In this document: piece by piece, positions 1-10,438 of the stretch | Position numbering within the stretch: the first letter of the stretch is position 1 | Layout: each line of letters begins with the position of its first letter | Assembly (NCBI RefSeq): GCF_031326345.1 | Contig: NZ_CP133671.1 | Span: 6,401,001 to 6,465,000, forward strand | DNA length: 64,000 nt | Source of the DNA: Aureispira sp. CCB-E | GTDB taxonomy: Bacteria > Bacteroidota > Bacteroidia > Chitinophagales > Saprospiraceae | Direction: 5' to 3' | Translations under genes and position numbers: made by a program | The notes under the pieces: generated by a model | Databases searched by the model: none | What the model was told of the DNA's origin: nothing | The model's input: only the letters and a program-made list of their open reading frames with translations

Positions 1-295
1 TACGTACATAATTGATCGCTTTATCATGATATGCATTGCGAGCAATCCACATTTCTGACAATTCATGTTTTCCTTTTCCCATTCGCAACAACTCCGACTC
101 CAAAAAAGATAAAGCAGAGAACGTCCAACATGTTCCTGTTCTTCCTTGCGATTGCACAGGTGTTGCTTCCATATCTTTAAGTACAGTAAATTGATATTGA
201 CTTCCCTCCTTATTGGTTTCTTTTTCAGTTTCTTGCGCCATCACACCAAAAGAGGCTGCGGTCATTGCAAGTGAAAATAATACGGACTTATACAT
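1..295 (-). CDS. Aminopeptidase C / bleomycin hydrolase-type C1 peptidase (3' part outside window)
   Basis: This is the N-terminal 98 codons of a minus-strand gene that runs off the left edge. The protein starts MYKSVLFSLAMTAASFGVMA, a signal peptide ending at an alanine-rich cleavage site, so it is exported. About 55 residues in comes QSQGRTGTCWTFSALSFLES, the catalytic-cysteine motif of the C1B (PepC/bleomycin hydrolase) branch of papain-like peptidases, followed by the family-typical E(L/M)LRMGKGKHELSEMW stretch. Such enzymes trim amino acids from peptides; a periplasmic version is common in Bacteroidota. The catalytic His and Asn lie outside the window. A TAnnTTTG-type box lies about 70 bp upstream. 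It is distinct from the C1 protease at 31774. Confidence 0.85.
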   Translation of the reverse strand, partial: MYKSVLFSLAMTAASFGVMAQETEKETNKEGSQYQFTVLKDMEATPVQSQGRTGTCWTFSALSFLESELLRMGKGKHELSEMWIARNAYHDKAINYVR

Positions 296-366
296 ATTTA
301 ATTGTATTTTTAAAATTGTAATAAACGATTCTTGTTCCATCCTCTGGGATGTATTTTTTGCTAGGG

Positions 367-374
367 CAAAAATA
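367..374 (-). promoter_or_regulatory. Bacteroidota-type -7 box TATTTTTG
   Basis: Read on the minus strand the sequence is TATTTTTGCCC, a match to the TAnnTTTG box used by the primary sigma factor of Bacteroidota. It lies 72 bp upstream of the start codon of the C1B peptidase gene. No clear -33 TTG was found at the usual spacing, so this is a motif call only. Confidence 0.4.
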
Positions 375-887
375 CAAAAAAAGTAGAAGATATCCTTTGG
401 CAAAATATTTTTTCGACAAAATAGCTTGGAACATCTATGAATAATGGCGATCTTATTTATTGACTTATCTTTGTTCTTTTAAAGTTGCAGTACTACAATT
501 TCTCTTACTTAATACTTACTTAATATAGCCTATTTTACATTTATCACGAACTCTGCACTTCACACAAATCAATATAAATCAATCAATTAACACAAAAAAC
601 TTACCAAAGATAAACATATTAAAAGTCACTTTATATTTTTTTTACATTAACTATTGATATAATACTCCTATAATTTTATCAAAAGATTGTTGTATATTTA
701 AAGGCTAAGTAGATCATGAGCATTTGTAGAGCGTTAAGCCTTGAGACCAAACTAACCAAATAATTGAACCTTAATACTCATTTGTTCTAATCACTTCACC
801 TCCAATATTTCCCCAATATTATTGAACCGTATTTCAAAACTAAGAATGTATTTTTACTAAACAATAATTCGTTGAAACCAGAATCAA

Positions 888-1027
888 TAGTTCGTTGAAA
901 AACTTTATTAGTTTGATAATCAGCAAGTTGCACTTTTGTTGCGTTTTGCGTTAAAATTCTGATTATCAAACTAATATAAATGTGCTTTTTTATCTTTTTG
1001 GTAAAAAAGTAAAAAATCAACGAACTA
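888..1027. repeat. Nested inverted-repeat element, copy 1
   Basis: The outer arms are TAGTTCGTTGA at 888-898 and its exact reverse complement at 1017-1027. The inner arms are a perfect 16-bp pair, TTAGTTTGATAATCAG at 908-923 and its complement at 959-974, around a 35-bp loop. Downstream of the inner hairpin is a T-rich/A-rich segment that can form a second stem. Related copies are at about 8081-8289 and 58245-58442. The compact size and paired ends suggest a non-autonomous mobile repeat or a structured RNA element. Confidence 0.8.
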
Positions 1028-1272
1028 CTAAGAATACAACTGCATCGTTAATTCATCTGAAGGTCTTCTCAATTAAATAAGCTCCCTCAGCAATGTAACT
1101 CATACCATGCAGCAGCATAGTCAACAAATTACTAAACTAAAGTAAGTCGACAGAAAAGAATAAGTACTAGCCACATTGCTAATTACTAACGAGGTTGTAT
1201 GAGCGCACACTACTCATTCGTCGTTTTTATTCATTTTCTGAGCAATTATTTACCTTACACAAAACAATTTTC

Positions 1273-4200
1273 ATGAAACACTTTTTTTACATCTTACTCC
1301 TTTCCTGCCTATTAGAACCTACATGGGCAACTACTTTCGTAGTGACGAATTTAAATGACGCAGGCGCGGGCTCCTTGCGACAAGCTATCTTAGATGCCAA
1401 TGCAGATGGCTCTGCCACATCAGGCAGCCCGCATCTAATCAATTTTTCTGTAGCAGGACAAATCAACACGGCTTCAGCACTGCCCACGATTAGCAACCAT
1501 ATTACTATAACAGGTCAAACTTCGGGAAATACAATCTTTCGGGTTTCTACCAATCCCAATTACCGTTTGTTGCATATTAATGGTACCGTTACCGTCACTC
1601 TTAATCACCTAACGCTACAAGGAGGAGACTCTGGAGGATCAAATCCTGGTGGTGGTATTCTTAATGCGGGAGGAACATTAACCTTAAATAATTGTGTCCT
1701 AGAAGATAATCGTTCTGGCAACTCATCAGGAGCTCACGGTGGTGCCATTAGTCATTCAGGAACACTATTCATCAATAATTCTACTCTAAAAAACAATACT
1801 GCTGGATCTCTAGGTAGAGGTGGTGCCCTCAATATGGAATCGGGAACAGCAACGTTGACCAATTGCACCATTCATGGAAATGCAAGTGGCAATAATGGTG
1901 GAGGAATTTTTGCCAATAGCACCTCAACCTTAAATCTAATCAACTGTACAATTGTTGAAAACAACGCTTCTAGTAATGATGGCTTTTCAAGTGGTGGTGT
2001 GTATTATCATCAAGGAGTACTAAACATGACCAACACCATCTTGGCAAATAATACTTATACCGCATCGGGGACATTAAATAGAGATATTAATTCATTGGCA
2101 CCAACTTATACAGGAACCAACAATCAAAATATTGTCGAAGTTTGTGCAGGTTTCAATGCGAGCTTTTGTCCTTCTGTTAGCTTCTTTTCTAACGCAGATC
2201 CAAACTTGGCAGCCGTCAGTCAGTGTGGTTTGCAAGACGTTTTTCGTCCCAATACTGGTTCTAATGCCATTAACAATGGAACAACAGTAGGCGCACCGCC
2301 AAGTGATATTTGTGGTACAACTTGGTTTGGCAATCCTGAAATTGGAAGCGTAGAATCTGTCAATCCAGCAACGGCACTGGACTTTGATGGAACCAACGAT
2401 TTTGTCAATGTAAGCACTCCTTTTACTGCTTATACCAATGAAATTACAGTAGAAGCATGGATTAATGTACAGTCGATCACTGCTAGTGGTACTGGTTTGG
2501 GGCAAGCCACTGCTAACGTTGATAATATGAGTTCTAATGTTTGGCTTTTATCACTCAACCTAGACAATACGATTTCCTTTTTGATTAACGATGGAGGAAC
2601 ATTTAGGACAGCCAAATCAACTACTGCTATTAATGGAACAGGTTGGCATCATGTGGTCGGCGTTGCAAGCCCAACAGAAACGGCAATTTACGTTGATGGC
2701 AACAAAGAAGCTACGTCAACTGGTATTAGTACGGCTATTCAGAACAATGCTAGTGCTAGTTTGCATCTTGGAAAAGATGTCCGTTATTCAACAGGACGCT
2801 TTTTTGATGGACAATTGGATGAAGTCCGTATTTGGTCTGAGGCACTTTGTGCAGCCAAAGTTACAACTAGAAAAGACTGTCAGTTAATTGGTAATGAACC
2901 TAATTTGGTACATTACTACAACTTCAATCAGGGAGAAGCTGGTGGCGCTAATGGAGCAGAAACAACCTTATTCGATCGCCAAACTAATATTGGGGCTCAA
3001 AACGGCACTTTAAATGGCTTTGCACTAAACACTGCTACCTCTAACTGGATCGATGGTTCGTCTAATGGTGTTGCTGGAAATTGCTCTTCTGCTTTTCCCG
3101 AAATTGATGTTTTAGGAAATGGTGTATCTATTACCAACAACGATGCTACTCCTTCTTTAGCCGACCACACCGATTTTGGTGGTGCAGACCCTGCTTCGGG
3201 AACAGTCGTCAGAACGTTTACAATTGACAATACAACTGGTACAGGCACTTTGAATGTAAGCAGTATCTTCAACACCAATACAGGTGAATTTACAGTAGGG
3301 GGCATTACATTTCCTGCGGCTATTCCTGTTGGAGCATCGACCACGTTTACTGTTACTTTTGACCCTACTTCTTTGGGCTTAAAAAGTGCTACCTTAATTG
3401 TTGTTAATGATGATTGTGATGAAAATAATTACATCTATTCTATTCAAGGAACAGGAGTTGTTTTAGAAGAAATTGCGATTACTGAATGGTTGACCAATCC
3501 ATCAGGAACCAATACACAAGAGGAATGGATTGAAATTTACAACTATGGTAGTACTCCTGTTGATTTGCAAAATTGGCGCATCAAGGACGAAGATGGCAAT
3601 GATGCTGTTCTTACAACCTCTAGTTATGTTATCCCTGTTGGTGGCTATGTTGTTATTGCTAACAATAAAAGCAACTTTGAATCGCTATGGTTTAATGGTT
3701 GCTCTAAATCTGAAGTATTAGAAGTCGCCAATTTGGAATTAGACAACCTTAGTGATGAAATCATTTTAGAGAATAGTGCAGGTTCAATCATTTGGTCGGT
3801 CGCTTATAACAATGATGCTACAATAGGACGCGCAACATTTTATACAGAAAGTCCAACTTTTACAAATAGAACTTGGGGAAGCAAAGCGGCTCCTGGCATT
3901 GTCCGTAACGGAAACGATATTACAGGTTCATTAGGCTATCAATCCAATAACAACACTGCTGATCCAAATGTTTTTGCAGCCACAAATGGCGACATGGGAA
4001 GCCCACTTAACATCGTGGTTAATATCCCTGATTTAGTGCGAGGCAATACGTTATCTTTTGATGGAGTCGATGACTTTGTCGATATTCCTGATCATAATTT
4101 ATTTGATGTTACTGCCGTAACGATTGAAGCTTGGGTGTATTGGACAGGCTCAGGTACAGACGTTGAATTTATTACTGCCAAGGCTGGTGAAGAATTAGAA

Positions 4201-7200
4201 ATTCACACAGGAGGAGGAGCTGGAGCAAATTCTTTGCGTTTCATCCCGACATCTGCTGTTTATTTGGATGCCCCTACTGGAAGTTTTGTTCCCAATCAAT
4301 GGAACCACATTGCCTGTGTTTACGACCCTAGTGTTTCTTTTGGAGAAATTTATATCAATGGAATTGCAACAGGTGCGGTTAATAATGGTGCCAATCCCTT
4401 AAACTCTCCTATAACAACCAGTGCTACAAATTTTAGATTGGGTGCTCGTGCGAATAATTCAGCATTTTTAAATGGTCAAATTGACGAGGTTCGATTCTGG
4501 AATCGAGCACGCTCTGCAAGCGAAATTAGAGCGCAAATGCATTTAACCTTAACAGGCTGTGAAACAGGCATTCTTGCGTATTATCAAATGAATGAAACAA
4601 CAGGAAATACAACCTTATCCGATAAAATAACAGGCAATAATGGTACCTTAACGAATATGAATGCTGGAAGTGTATGGACAAGCTCTGGTGTGAATGTCGG
4701 CAATGATCTTGCGGGAAACTCTAACAGTCAAACCTTAAATGTTCCTGCTGGAGTTAGCAATCAGAATTTTGGAGCTGCTAATCTGAATATCAACTTTACA
4801 GCACACACTTCTAATGAGGATGTTACCGTTACTTATCAAGCCTTTAATCCCAATAGCATTGCCCCTGCAATAGGAACTGTTCACAGAAATCCAATGTGGA
4901 CAATCAATACCTCTACGAATACAACAAGCTATACAGGTGATTTACAATTTACCTATCCTGTCGCTACCTTATCTGCTGCCTACGCTTGTAATTTTAAATT
5001 ATACCATCGTCCAATGGGAAGTGATGGCAACTGGACAGAACTTAGCACAACAGTTAGTAGCTTCTCTCCGACTACTGTTACATTTGAAAATGTCTCTTTG
5101 ACAGGGCAATTTATGGTAGTCGAAACGGCTGACACGGATTTATCTAGAAACAATACATTAGAGTTTGATGGCACAGATGACTTTGTTAATGTACCTAACA
5201 ATAGCTTGTTTAATATACCTGCGGTTAGTATCGAAGCTTGGGTATATTGGACAGGCTCTGGTGCTGCGGTAGAGTTCATCACGGCTAAAGCCACTGAAGA
5301 ATTAGAAATTCATACAGGCGGTTCGGGGGCTAATTCCCTGCGGTTTATTCCTACTACAGCTGTATACTTAGATGCTCCTACAGGAAGCTTCCTTCCTAAT
5401 CAATGGAATCACATCGCCTGTGTCTACGACCCTAGTACGTCTTTGGGTGAAATTTATATCAATGGGATTGCAACAGGTGCGGTTAATAATGGCGCCAATC
5501 CTCTGACAACTCCTATTACAACTAGTGCCACTGACTTTAGATTAGGTGCTCGTTCTGATAATAGTTCGTTTTTTAATGGTCGATTGGAAGAACTTCGCTT
5601 GTGGAACCGAGCACTTTCACCTTCTGAGATTCGAGAACGAATGCACCTAACCTTAACAGGCTGCGAAAATGGCATTCAAGTTTATTTCCAAATGAATGAA
5701 GCTAGTGGAGCTAGTACTTTAACAGACAAAGTTGGCTTCAATGATGCCACCTTAACTAATTTTAATGTTGCTTCTGCTTGGGTTGGTTCTGATGTAAACG
5801 TAGGCAATGACTTGGCTAATAATTCTAACAGCCAAACTATTACAAATGCCAATACTGGGATTTTCAATTTTAATAATGCCAATCTAGAAATGGAAATTGT
5901 TGGGCATAGTGCCGCTGAAGACTTTACAGTTACGTATCAAAATTTTGCCCCCAATGCAGTCAGTGGAATAGATGGGGTTACCTTGTATCAAAATCCAATG
6001 TGGACAATTAACAAATCAACTGCCACCACAACCTTTTTAGCCAATTTAGAATTTAGATACCCTTCGGGAACATTTACTACAATAGATCCTAAAAAATATG
6101 CTCTATACTGGCGACCAATGCATGCAGGAGGCAATTGGACAAAACTAGATGTTGCTAGAGGAATGACAGCTTCTACCATTCGTTTTGGTAGTGTCGCATT
6201 GACAGGGCAATTTATGGTTGTTATGGAATCTGAAGCTTTAGTTTCTGATGTTCGTGGTAATATGTACGCTATTAGTGAAAATGGAGAACATATTTCTTGT
6301 CCTGGCGTTGATTTATCCAATACGTCTTTTACCATAGAACTTTGGGCTAAAAGAAATAGCACTACTACCGAAGATCACTTCTTTGGTCAAGGTACAGGAG
6401 CCTTGCGATCAGGACTTCATGCTCGTTATAATAACAATGGAACTATTTCGTTTGATTTCTTTTTGGACGACTTGACTCTGCCTACAACTGCTGCAACAGA
6501 TGGAGAATGGCATCATTTGGCCTTTGTTTATAATGCTGTAAGCCGTCAACGAGAAATCTTTGTCGATGGAATCTCTATTGGAACTGATATTGCTGGAGGC
6601 AACTTTAGTGGTGCTCTTGGAATGAATATAGGTGGTCATATTCCTACCGCTGCTGCTGGAAACAACTCTATGGATGGTGCTATCGACGAGTTTAGAATAT
6701 GGAATACCGTTCGTACGCAAGCAGAAATTCGAGAAAATAGACACCTAACGCTAAAAGGTAATGAAACAGGTTTATTATCTTATTATCAATTTAATAACGA
6801 TAATTTAGTCGGCACTGTTAATGGTGTCAAAGATGCTGTTGGTGGCAATCATGGTACTACTCAAAACATGACGGCAACAGATTATATAAAATCAGAAGTT
6901 GCGGTAGCAGGTGGAACCTCCGATCGCATTACTATTGGCGCAGGAGGTGTTTACACGTTTCCTAATACAGGGATTGAAATTGAATTTGGCGCAACCACCC
7001 CTAATGGTGAATTGGTTGTTTCTAGATTAGAAACTGAAGAGCCACATGGTGCGGGAACCCTATCTGGTGATGTTGATAATGAATATTTTATTATTAACAA
7101 CTATGGTAGTAATACAACGTTTAGTCCGTTGATTGATTTGACGCTCAACCGCATGAGTTATATTGCTCCTGTAGATGCTGCAGAGCCACAAGCTAGTTCT

Positions 7201-7947
7201 CCTTTACAATTGTACAAACGTCCTTCCAATGCTTTTGGAGGAACTTGGGGCGCAACTTTAGGTGGAGCAGATAATGTTACAGCGGGTTCTAATGGTTCTG
7301 TTGCTTATAATACTAGTAACAATATTACCAGTTTTTCTCAAATTGTTGTTCTGAATATAGGACCTAACTCTGATTTGCCAGTTGAATTAATCAGCTTTGA
7401 AGCGAAACGTATCAACGCAGAAGAAGTAAAATTAGATTGGACAACGGGTTCTGAAACGAATAATCAAGGCTTCGAGGTACAACGTATGTTTGAACATGAA
7501 AGTACTTTTAGTAAAGTTGCTTGGGTCGATGGTCAAGGAACTACGCCAAACACAACTCATTATGAATTAATAGACAACAACGATTATCAAAGTATTACTT
7601 ACTACCGTTTAAAACAACTCGATAGTGATGGTTCTATAGAATACTCAGAGATCAAAGCTGTTCGTGGTGTGGGTAATCATAGAGGTGAAATTAATATTGA
7701 TGTTTACCCGAACCCTGTTGACCAACAATTATCCATTTACTTTGAAATACTTCCTAAAGGTGTCAAAACCGCACAGATCAGTATTTTAGATGCTAGAGGG
7801 CAACAAATTTATCAATTGAACACAAATGTTTTGTCTTATCAAACCTTACCTTTAGATGTGGTAGAAGACTTAGCACCAGCAATTTATATGTTGTCGATCG
7901 AACTAGACAATGGAGAACAAGTAACCAAACGATTTATCAAACAATAG
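1273..7947 (+). CDS. Giant T9SS-secreted surface protein with beta-helix, LamG and lamin-tail domains
   Basis: The ATG at 1273 was chosen because a signal peptide begins there ([14 protein letters not shown], cleavage near ATT); the frame is open upstream but without a sensible N-terminus. The product is 2224 residues. In order: a right-handed beta-helix-like region rich in NN(C/S)T repeats (about 20-360, opening with the typical [13 protein letters not shown]); a LamG/concanavalin-like domain (about 368-560); a HYDIN/choice-of-anchor-like domain (about 606-720); a lamin-tail domain (about 731-870); LamG copies at about 926-1115, 1295-1480 and 1663-1840; an [11 protein letters not shown] module near 2034; and a C-terminal Por-secretion tail ([11 protein letters not shown] to RFIKQ). 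The tail implies T9SS export and surface attachment or release. Adhesion or glycan binding is inferred. LamG copies two and three are almost the same, which suggests recent internal duplication. Confidence 0.9.
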   Translation: MKHFFYILLLSCLLEPTWATTFVVTNLNDAGAGSLRQAILDANADGSATSGSPHLINFSVAGQINTASALPTISNHITITGQTSGNTIFRVSTNPNYRLLHINGTVTVTLNHLTLQGGDSGGSNPGGGILNAGGTLTLNNCVLEDNRSGNSSGAHGGAISHSGTLFINNSTLKNNTAGSLGRGGALNMESGTATLTNCTIHGNASGNNGGGIFANSTSTLNLINCTIVENNASSNDGFSSGGVYYHQGVLNMTNTILANNTYTASGTLNRDINSLAPTYTGTNNQNIVEVCAGFNASFCPSVSFFSNADPNLAAVSQCGLQDVFRPNTGSNAINNGTTVGAPPSDICGTTWFGNPEIGSVESVNPATALDFDGTNDFVNVSTPFTAYTNEITVEAWINVQSITASGTGLGQATANVDNMSSNVWLLSLNLDNTISFLINDGGTFRTAKSTTAINGTGWHHVVGVASPTETAIYVDGNKEATSTGISTAIQNNASASLHLGKDVRYSTGRFFDGQLDEVRIWSEALCAAKVTTRKDCQLIGNEPNLVHYYNFNQGEAGGANGAETTLFDRQTNIGAQNGTLNGFALNTATSNWIDGSSNGVAGNCSSAFPEIDVLGNGVSITNNDATPSLADHTDFGGADPASGTVVRTFTIDNTTGTGTLNVSSIFNTNTGEFTVGGITFPAAIPVGASTTFTVTFDPTSLGLKSATLIVVNDDCDENNYIYSIQGTGVVLEEIAITEWLTNPSGTNTQEEWIEIYNYGSTPVDLQNWRIKDEDGNDAVLTTSSYVIPVGGYVVIANNKSNFESLWFNGCSKSEVLEVANLELDNLSDEIILENSAGSIIWSVAYNNDATIGRATFYTESPTFTNRTWGSKAAPGIVRNGNDITGSLGYQSNNNTADPNVFAATNGDMGSPLNIVVNIPDLVRGNTLSFDGVDDFVDIPDHNLFDVTAVTIEAWVYWTGSGTDVEFITAKAGEELEIHTGGGAGANSLRFIPTSAVYLDAPTGSFVPNQWNHIACVYDPSVSFGEIYINGIATGAVNNGANPLNSPITTSATNFRLGARANNSAFLNGQIDEVRFWNRARSASEIRAQMHLTLTGCETGILAYYQMNETTGNTTLSDKITGNNGTLTNMNAGSVWTSSGVNVGNDLAGNSNSQTLNVPAGVSNQNFGAANLNINFTAHTSNEDVTVTYQAFNPNSIAPAIGTVHRNPMWTINTSTNTTSYTGDLQFTYPVATLSAAYACNFKLYHRPMGSDGNWTELSTTVSSFSPTTVTFENVSLTGQFMVVETADTDLSRNNTLEFDGTDDFVNVPNNSLFNIPAVSIEAWVYWTGSGAAVEFITAKATEELEIHTGGSGANSLRFIPTTAVYLDAPTGSFLPNQWNHIACVYDPSTSLGEIYINGIATGAVNNGANPLTTPITTSATDFRLGARSDNSSFFNGRLEELRLWNRALSPSEIRERMHLTLTGCENGIQVYFQMNEASGASTLTDKVGFNDATLTNFNVASAWVGSDVNVGNDLANNSNSQTITNANTGIFNFNNANLEMEIVGHSAAEDFTVTYQNFAPNAVSGIDGVTLYQNPMWTINKSTATTTFLANLEFRYPSGTFTTIDPKKYALYWRPMHAGGNWTKLDVARGMTASTIRFGSVALTGQFMVVMESEALVSDVRGNMYAISENGEHISCPGVDLSNTSFTIELWAKRNSTTTEDHFFGQGTGALRSGLHARYNNNGTISFDFFLDDLTLPTTAATDGEWHHLAFVYNAVSRQREIFVDGISIGTDIAGGNFSGALGMNIGGHIPTAAAGNNSMDGAIDEFRIWNTVRTQAEIRENRHLTLKGNETGLLSYYQFNNDNLVGTVNGVKDAVGGNHGTTQNMTATDYIKSEVAVAGGTSDRITIGAGGVYTFPNTGIEIEFGATTPNGELVVSRLETEEPHGAGTLSGDVDNEYFIINNYGSNTTFSPLIDLTLNRMSYIAPVDAAEPQASSPLQLYKRPSNAFGGTWGATLGGADNVTAGSNGSVAYNTSNNITSFSQIVVLNIGPNSDLPVELISFEAKRINAEEVKLDWTTGSETNNQGFEVQRMFEHESTFSKVAWVDGQGTTPNTTHYELIDNNDYQSITYYRLKQLDSDGSIEYSEIKAVRGVGNHRGEINIDVYPNPVDQQLSIYFEILPKGVKTAQISILDARGQQIYQLNTNVLSYQTLPLDVVEDLAPAIYMLSIELDNGEQVTKRFIKQ

Positions 7948-7982
7948 GTTATTACAACCTATTTCGCACGAATAGAAACGGC

Positions 7983-8020
7983 AAAGCCTACAACAATGAA
8001 TTTTTGTTGTAGGCTTTTTA
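7983..8020 (+). terminator. Rho-independent terminator of the giant surface protein gene
   Basis: A perfect stem AAAGCCTACAACAA / TTGTTGTAGGCTTT with a short loop is followed by a T run, 36 bp after the stop codon. Confidence 0.85.
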
Positions 8021-8080
8021 TTATCAACCATTACTCCATTGAAAAATCGTATTAGTTTACTTCGTGAGCGCTACGCTTTT

Positions 8081-8289
8081 AGTTAGCTTCGCTGCTACTA
8101 CGTGGTATTGCATGAGTGCTTCGCAGTTGATTATCAGCAAGATGTACTTTTATTGACTTTTATACTAAAAGACTGATAATCAAACTAATGCAAGATGCTT
8201 TTTTACGTTTTTCGTAGAAAAACTAAAAAATCAACGGAGTATTAATCAACAATACGTGCAATACCACGAAGTAGCAGCGCAGCTAAACT
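8081..8289. repeat. Nested inverted-repeat element, copy 2
   Basis: The outer arms (8081-8112 and 8257-8289) are near-perfect reverse complements and carry the 32-bp AGTTAGC..GCTGCTACTACGTGG module. The inner arms are TTGATTATCAG at 8127-8137 and CTGATAATCAA at 8173-8183. Between the inner hairpin and the right arm lies TTTTTTACGTTTTTC ... GAAAAACTAAAAAA, a second stem. Its paired sequence differs from copy 1 on both sides. The element lies between convergent genes. Confidence 0.75.
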
Positions 8290-8309
8290 AATCTTCTAAT
8301 TATCAACCC

Positions 8310-8861
8310 TTAATAACGCCAAAGATTTAGATACTTACGAAATATCTTTGCCAAATTAACAGCATCATCAATAGCTCGGTGCATGGTTCCTTCAAATTCA
8401 AACCCTTCTCTTTCCAAAGCTTTGTTCAAACCAATTGCTCGTCCTATGTTTTTAATTCTAGGATATTGGTCTTTCAAACTAATATGTTTTTTAGCCCACT
8501 GCCCATCTAATCGATGCAATTGACAATCTTTGACCAATGCACTCTTATCAAAAAATCCCCAAGAACATAATAAATACTCTTCTCCATCATTGAGTCCAAT
8601 CCAATCTTGAAAATCCTCAATAACCTCAGGAAATTTGTCTGCTTGATTGACATCTACTTGAGAAATCGTTGTCAAACGTTGGCAAAAATCGGATAACATT
8701 GGATATACAATAGGCTGCACAAAGCTTTCAAAACGACTCTTTATCGTTCCGTGTTCATCCATTAAAACGCCTCCTATTTCTATAATCTCCCTCTTTTTTC
8801 CCCTAGTCTCTATCTCTGTTTCCCAACAAGTAGCTTCTAAATCGTAGATGATATAGTTCAT
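8310..8861 (-). CDS. DEDDh 3'-5' exonuclease, ERI-1-like
   Basis: A 183-residue single-domain exonuclease. Exo I is near the N-terminus (YDLEATCW, metal-binding Asp and Glu at about 7 and 9). Exo II lies in the SWGFFDKSALVKDC stretch, and Exo III is GTMHRAIDDAVNLAKIF with the general-base His and the metal-binding Asp. The DLEATCW form is typical of the ERI-1/KapD branch, which trims RNA or DNA 3' ends. The start at 8861 (MNYIIYDLEATCW) matches the family N-terminus; an in-frame ATG eight codons upstream (8885) is the alternative. It lies 57-80 bp downstream of tsaD on the same strand and may share its transcript. The substrate is not evident. Confidence 0.85.
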   Translation of the reverse strand: MNYIIYDLEATCWETEIETRGKKREIIEIGGVLMDEHGTIKSRFESFVQPIVYPMLSDFCQRLTTISQVDVNQADKFPEVIEDFQDWIGLNDGEEYLLCSWGFFDKSALVKDCQLHRLDGQWAKKHISLKDQYPRIKNIGRAIGLNKALEREGFEFEGTMHRAIDDAVNLAKIFRKYLNLWRY

Positions 8862-8942
8862 AATTTCATTTTCATCACTTTGCATCAGTAGTAGCTCATT
8901 AATTCTTCATTATTAAGCTATTGACACGAATGTATTTTTTAA

Positions 8943-9941
8943 TTAAAACTCGTATCGAGCCAGTGGTGCCACCTCTTGCCCTACAAATTCTTTGTTTTGG
9001 TATTTGTAATACGCAGTCATAGCTATCATTGCTGCATTATCTGTACAATACTCAAACTTAGGTATAAACACTTCCCAACCTTTTTCGGTTCCCACTTCTT
9101 CCAAACGAGTTCTCAAACCAGAATTGGCAGACACGCCTCCAGCTATGGCTATTTGTTTGGTTCCTGTTTCTGCCGCAGCTTGAACTAATTTATTCAATAA
9201 AATAGACACAATTCTATCCTGTACAGAAGCACAAATATCAGCAAGATTTTCTGTAATAAATTCAGGATTTTGCCTTGTATTTTTTTGTAAAAATCGTAAG
9301 ATATTCGTTTTTAAACCACTAAAACTAAAATCTAGATTGGCAATATTAGGTTCTGTAAAATCAAATACTGGACGACCTTTTTGTGCCATTTTGTCAATAA
9401 TAGGTCCTGCAGGATAGTCCAAGCCTAACAATTTTCCTGTTTTGTCAAACGCTTCTCCCGCAGCATCATCAATTGTTGTCCCTAATATTTTCATAGACAA
9501 ATAATCTTCTACCAAAACTATCTGCGTATGTCCACCCGATACTGTCAAACACAAAAAAGGGAATTTAGGTTGCGGAGCATCTATAAAATGTGCTAATATA
9601 TGAGCTTGAATATGGTTTACCTCTATCATCGGAATATCCAAACTTAATGCTAGTCCTTTGGCAAAAGAAACACCAACCAATAAAGACCCCATCAACCCAG
9701 GACCTCGTGTAAAGGCAATTGCACTCAACTCTTTTTTATCAACTTCTGCCTTCCGCAATGCCATTTCCACTACTGGAACTATATTCGCTTGGTGGGCTCT
9801 CGAAGCAACCTCAGGAACCACACCACCATACTCTTTGTGTACACTTTGGCTAGCGACACAATTGGATAAAATTTTTCCATCTTTGAGGATGGATGCAGAG
9901 GTATCATCACAAGATGATTCAATAGCTAAAATTATTGTCAT
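8943..9941 (-). CDS. tsaD: tRNA N6-adenosine threonylcarbamoyltransferase TsaD
   Basis: TsaD transfers the threonylcarbamoyl group to A37 of ANN-decoding tRNAs, with TsaB/TsaE. The 332-residue length is normal for the family. Visible signatures are the ASKHA nucleotide-fold start ILAIESSCDDTSAS (1-17), the metal-binding HxxxH (His110 and His114 in VNHIQAHILAHF), SGGHTQIV near 160, and IAGGVSANSGLR towards the C-terminus. The ATG at 9941 gives the conserved N-terminus. It is divergent from tamB, an arrangement often seen in Bacteroidota. A TATCTTTG box on this strand lies far upstream at 10337-10344. Confidence 0.97.
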   Translation of the reverse strand: MTIILAIESSCDDTSASILKDGKILSNCVASQSVHKEYGGVVPEVASRAHQANIVPVVEMALRKAEVDKKELSAIAFTRGPGLMGSLLVGVSFAKGLALSLDIPMIEVNHIQAHILAHFIDAPQPKFPFLCLTVSGGHTQIVLVEDYLSMKILGTTIDDAAGEAFDKTGKLLGLDYPAGPIIDKMAQKGRPVFDFTEPNIANLDFSFSGLKTNILRFLQKNTRQNPEFITENLADICASVQDRIVSILLNKLVQAAAETGTKQIAIAGGVSANSGLRTRLEEVGTEKGWEVFIPKFEYCTDNAAMIAMTAYYKYQNKEFVGQEVAPLARYEF

Positions 9942-10438
9942 ATAGCATCTAATTTTTAAAGCAGTTCTAACGATCGTTGATCCCTAAAAGAACAAATGCT
10001 AGCCTAGCCCCTATCTAATTCTTAGGGATTTTTTTTATTCCTTAAAAAATAAATTTAATATCTTTATCCTTTCCTTTTTTTAAACCGTTTTATATAGAAA
10101 TGGTTTAGTTAATAGTTACTCTTATGTTAAGACTAATAAAGAAACTAAATCTAGCATAATAATAGTTAATAATTGAAGTAGCATCCGCCAATAATACACG
10201 AATTATTTTTAATAAGTAAATCACCAGAAAAAGAAAGGTATTTCGTTTTGCTGCTACGACAATAATTGGATACAACTTTTCAAAAAAATAAAGTCCTATT
10301 GGGTCTATATCTAGTATATTATTTAAAATAGGCTTGCAAAGATAACAATTATCCCTAAAAAAGACAGATAACATTAAGCATCAACCAGAACATACAAATC
10401 CTAAAGAGGAAACCATTGAAGCCAAACCTAAAAAAGGA
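9942..10438. other. Divergent tsaD/tamB spacer
   Basis: About 500 AT-rich bases. They hold a perfect minus-strand -7 box, TATCTTTGC, at 10337-10344, and a loose inverted repeat TCCCTAA...TTAGGGA followed by T8 near 9981-10045. The last 60 bases upstream of the first usable tamB start are in frame with tamB and have charged, coding-like composition (HQPEHTNPKEETIEAKPKKG) but no ATG. A minus-strand 89-codon frame at 10105-10374 begins upstream of the box and is not supported. Confidence 0.5.
10337..10344 (-). promoter_or_regulatory. Bacteroidota-type -7 box TATCTTTG
   Basis: Minus-strand TATCTTTGC fits TAnnTTTG exactly. If used, it would give tsaD a leader of about 390 bases, which is unusually long. 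It may instead serve an unrecognised small transcript. Confidence 0.35.

Larger units (their letters stand above)
296..1272. other. Intergenic region with one inverted-repeat element
   Basis: Nearly 1 kb of AT-rich DNA lies between two divergent genes. It holds a promoter-like box for the left gene (367-374, minus) and a 140-bp nested inverted repeat (888-1027). The 74-codon reading frame on the minus strand over 796-1020 lies across that repeat and looks accidental. No coding sequence is supported. Confidence 0.6.

Noticed and set aside
796-1020. A 74-codon minus-strand reading frame
   Set aside because: It runs through the nested inverted repeat, has no family features and its composition is that of AT-rich non-coding DNA.
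9981-10045. Terminator from TCCCTAA / TTAGGGA plus T8 upstream of tsaD
   Set aside because: The loop is about 40 bases and no plus-strand gene ends there, so the pairing is probably chance or part of the tsaD leader.
10105-10374. An 89-codon minus-strand frame between tsaD and tamB
   Set aside because: Its start lies upstream of the only good promoter box on that strand and overlaps the likely tamB start region; composition is Ile/Leu/Tyr-rich as expected of AT-rich spacer.
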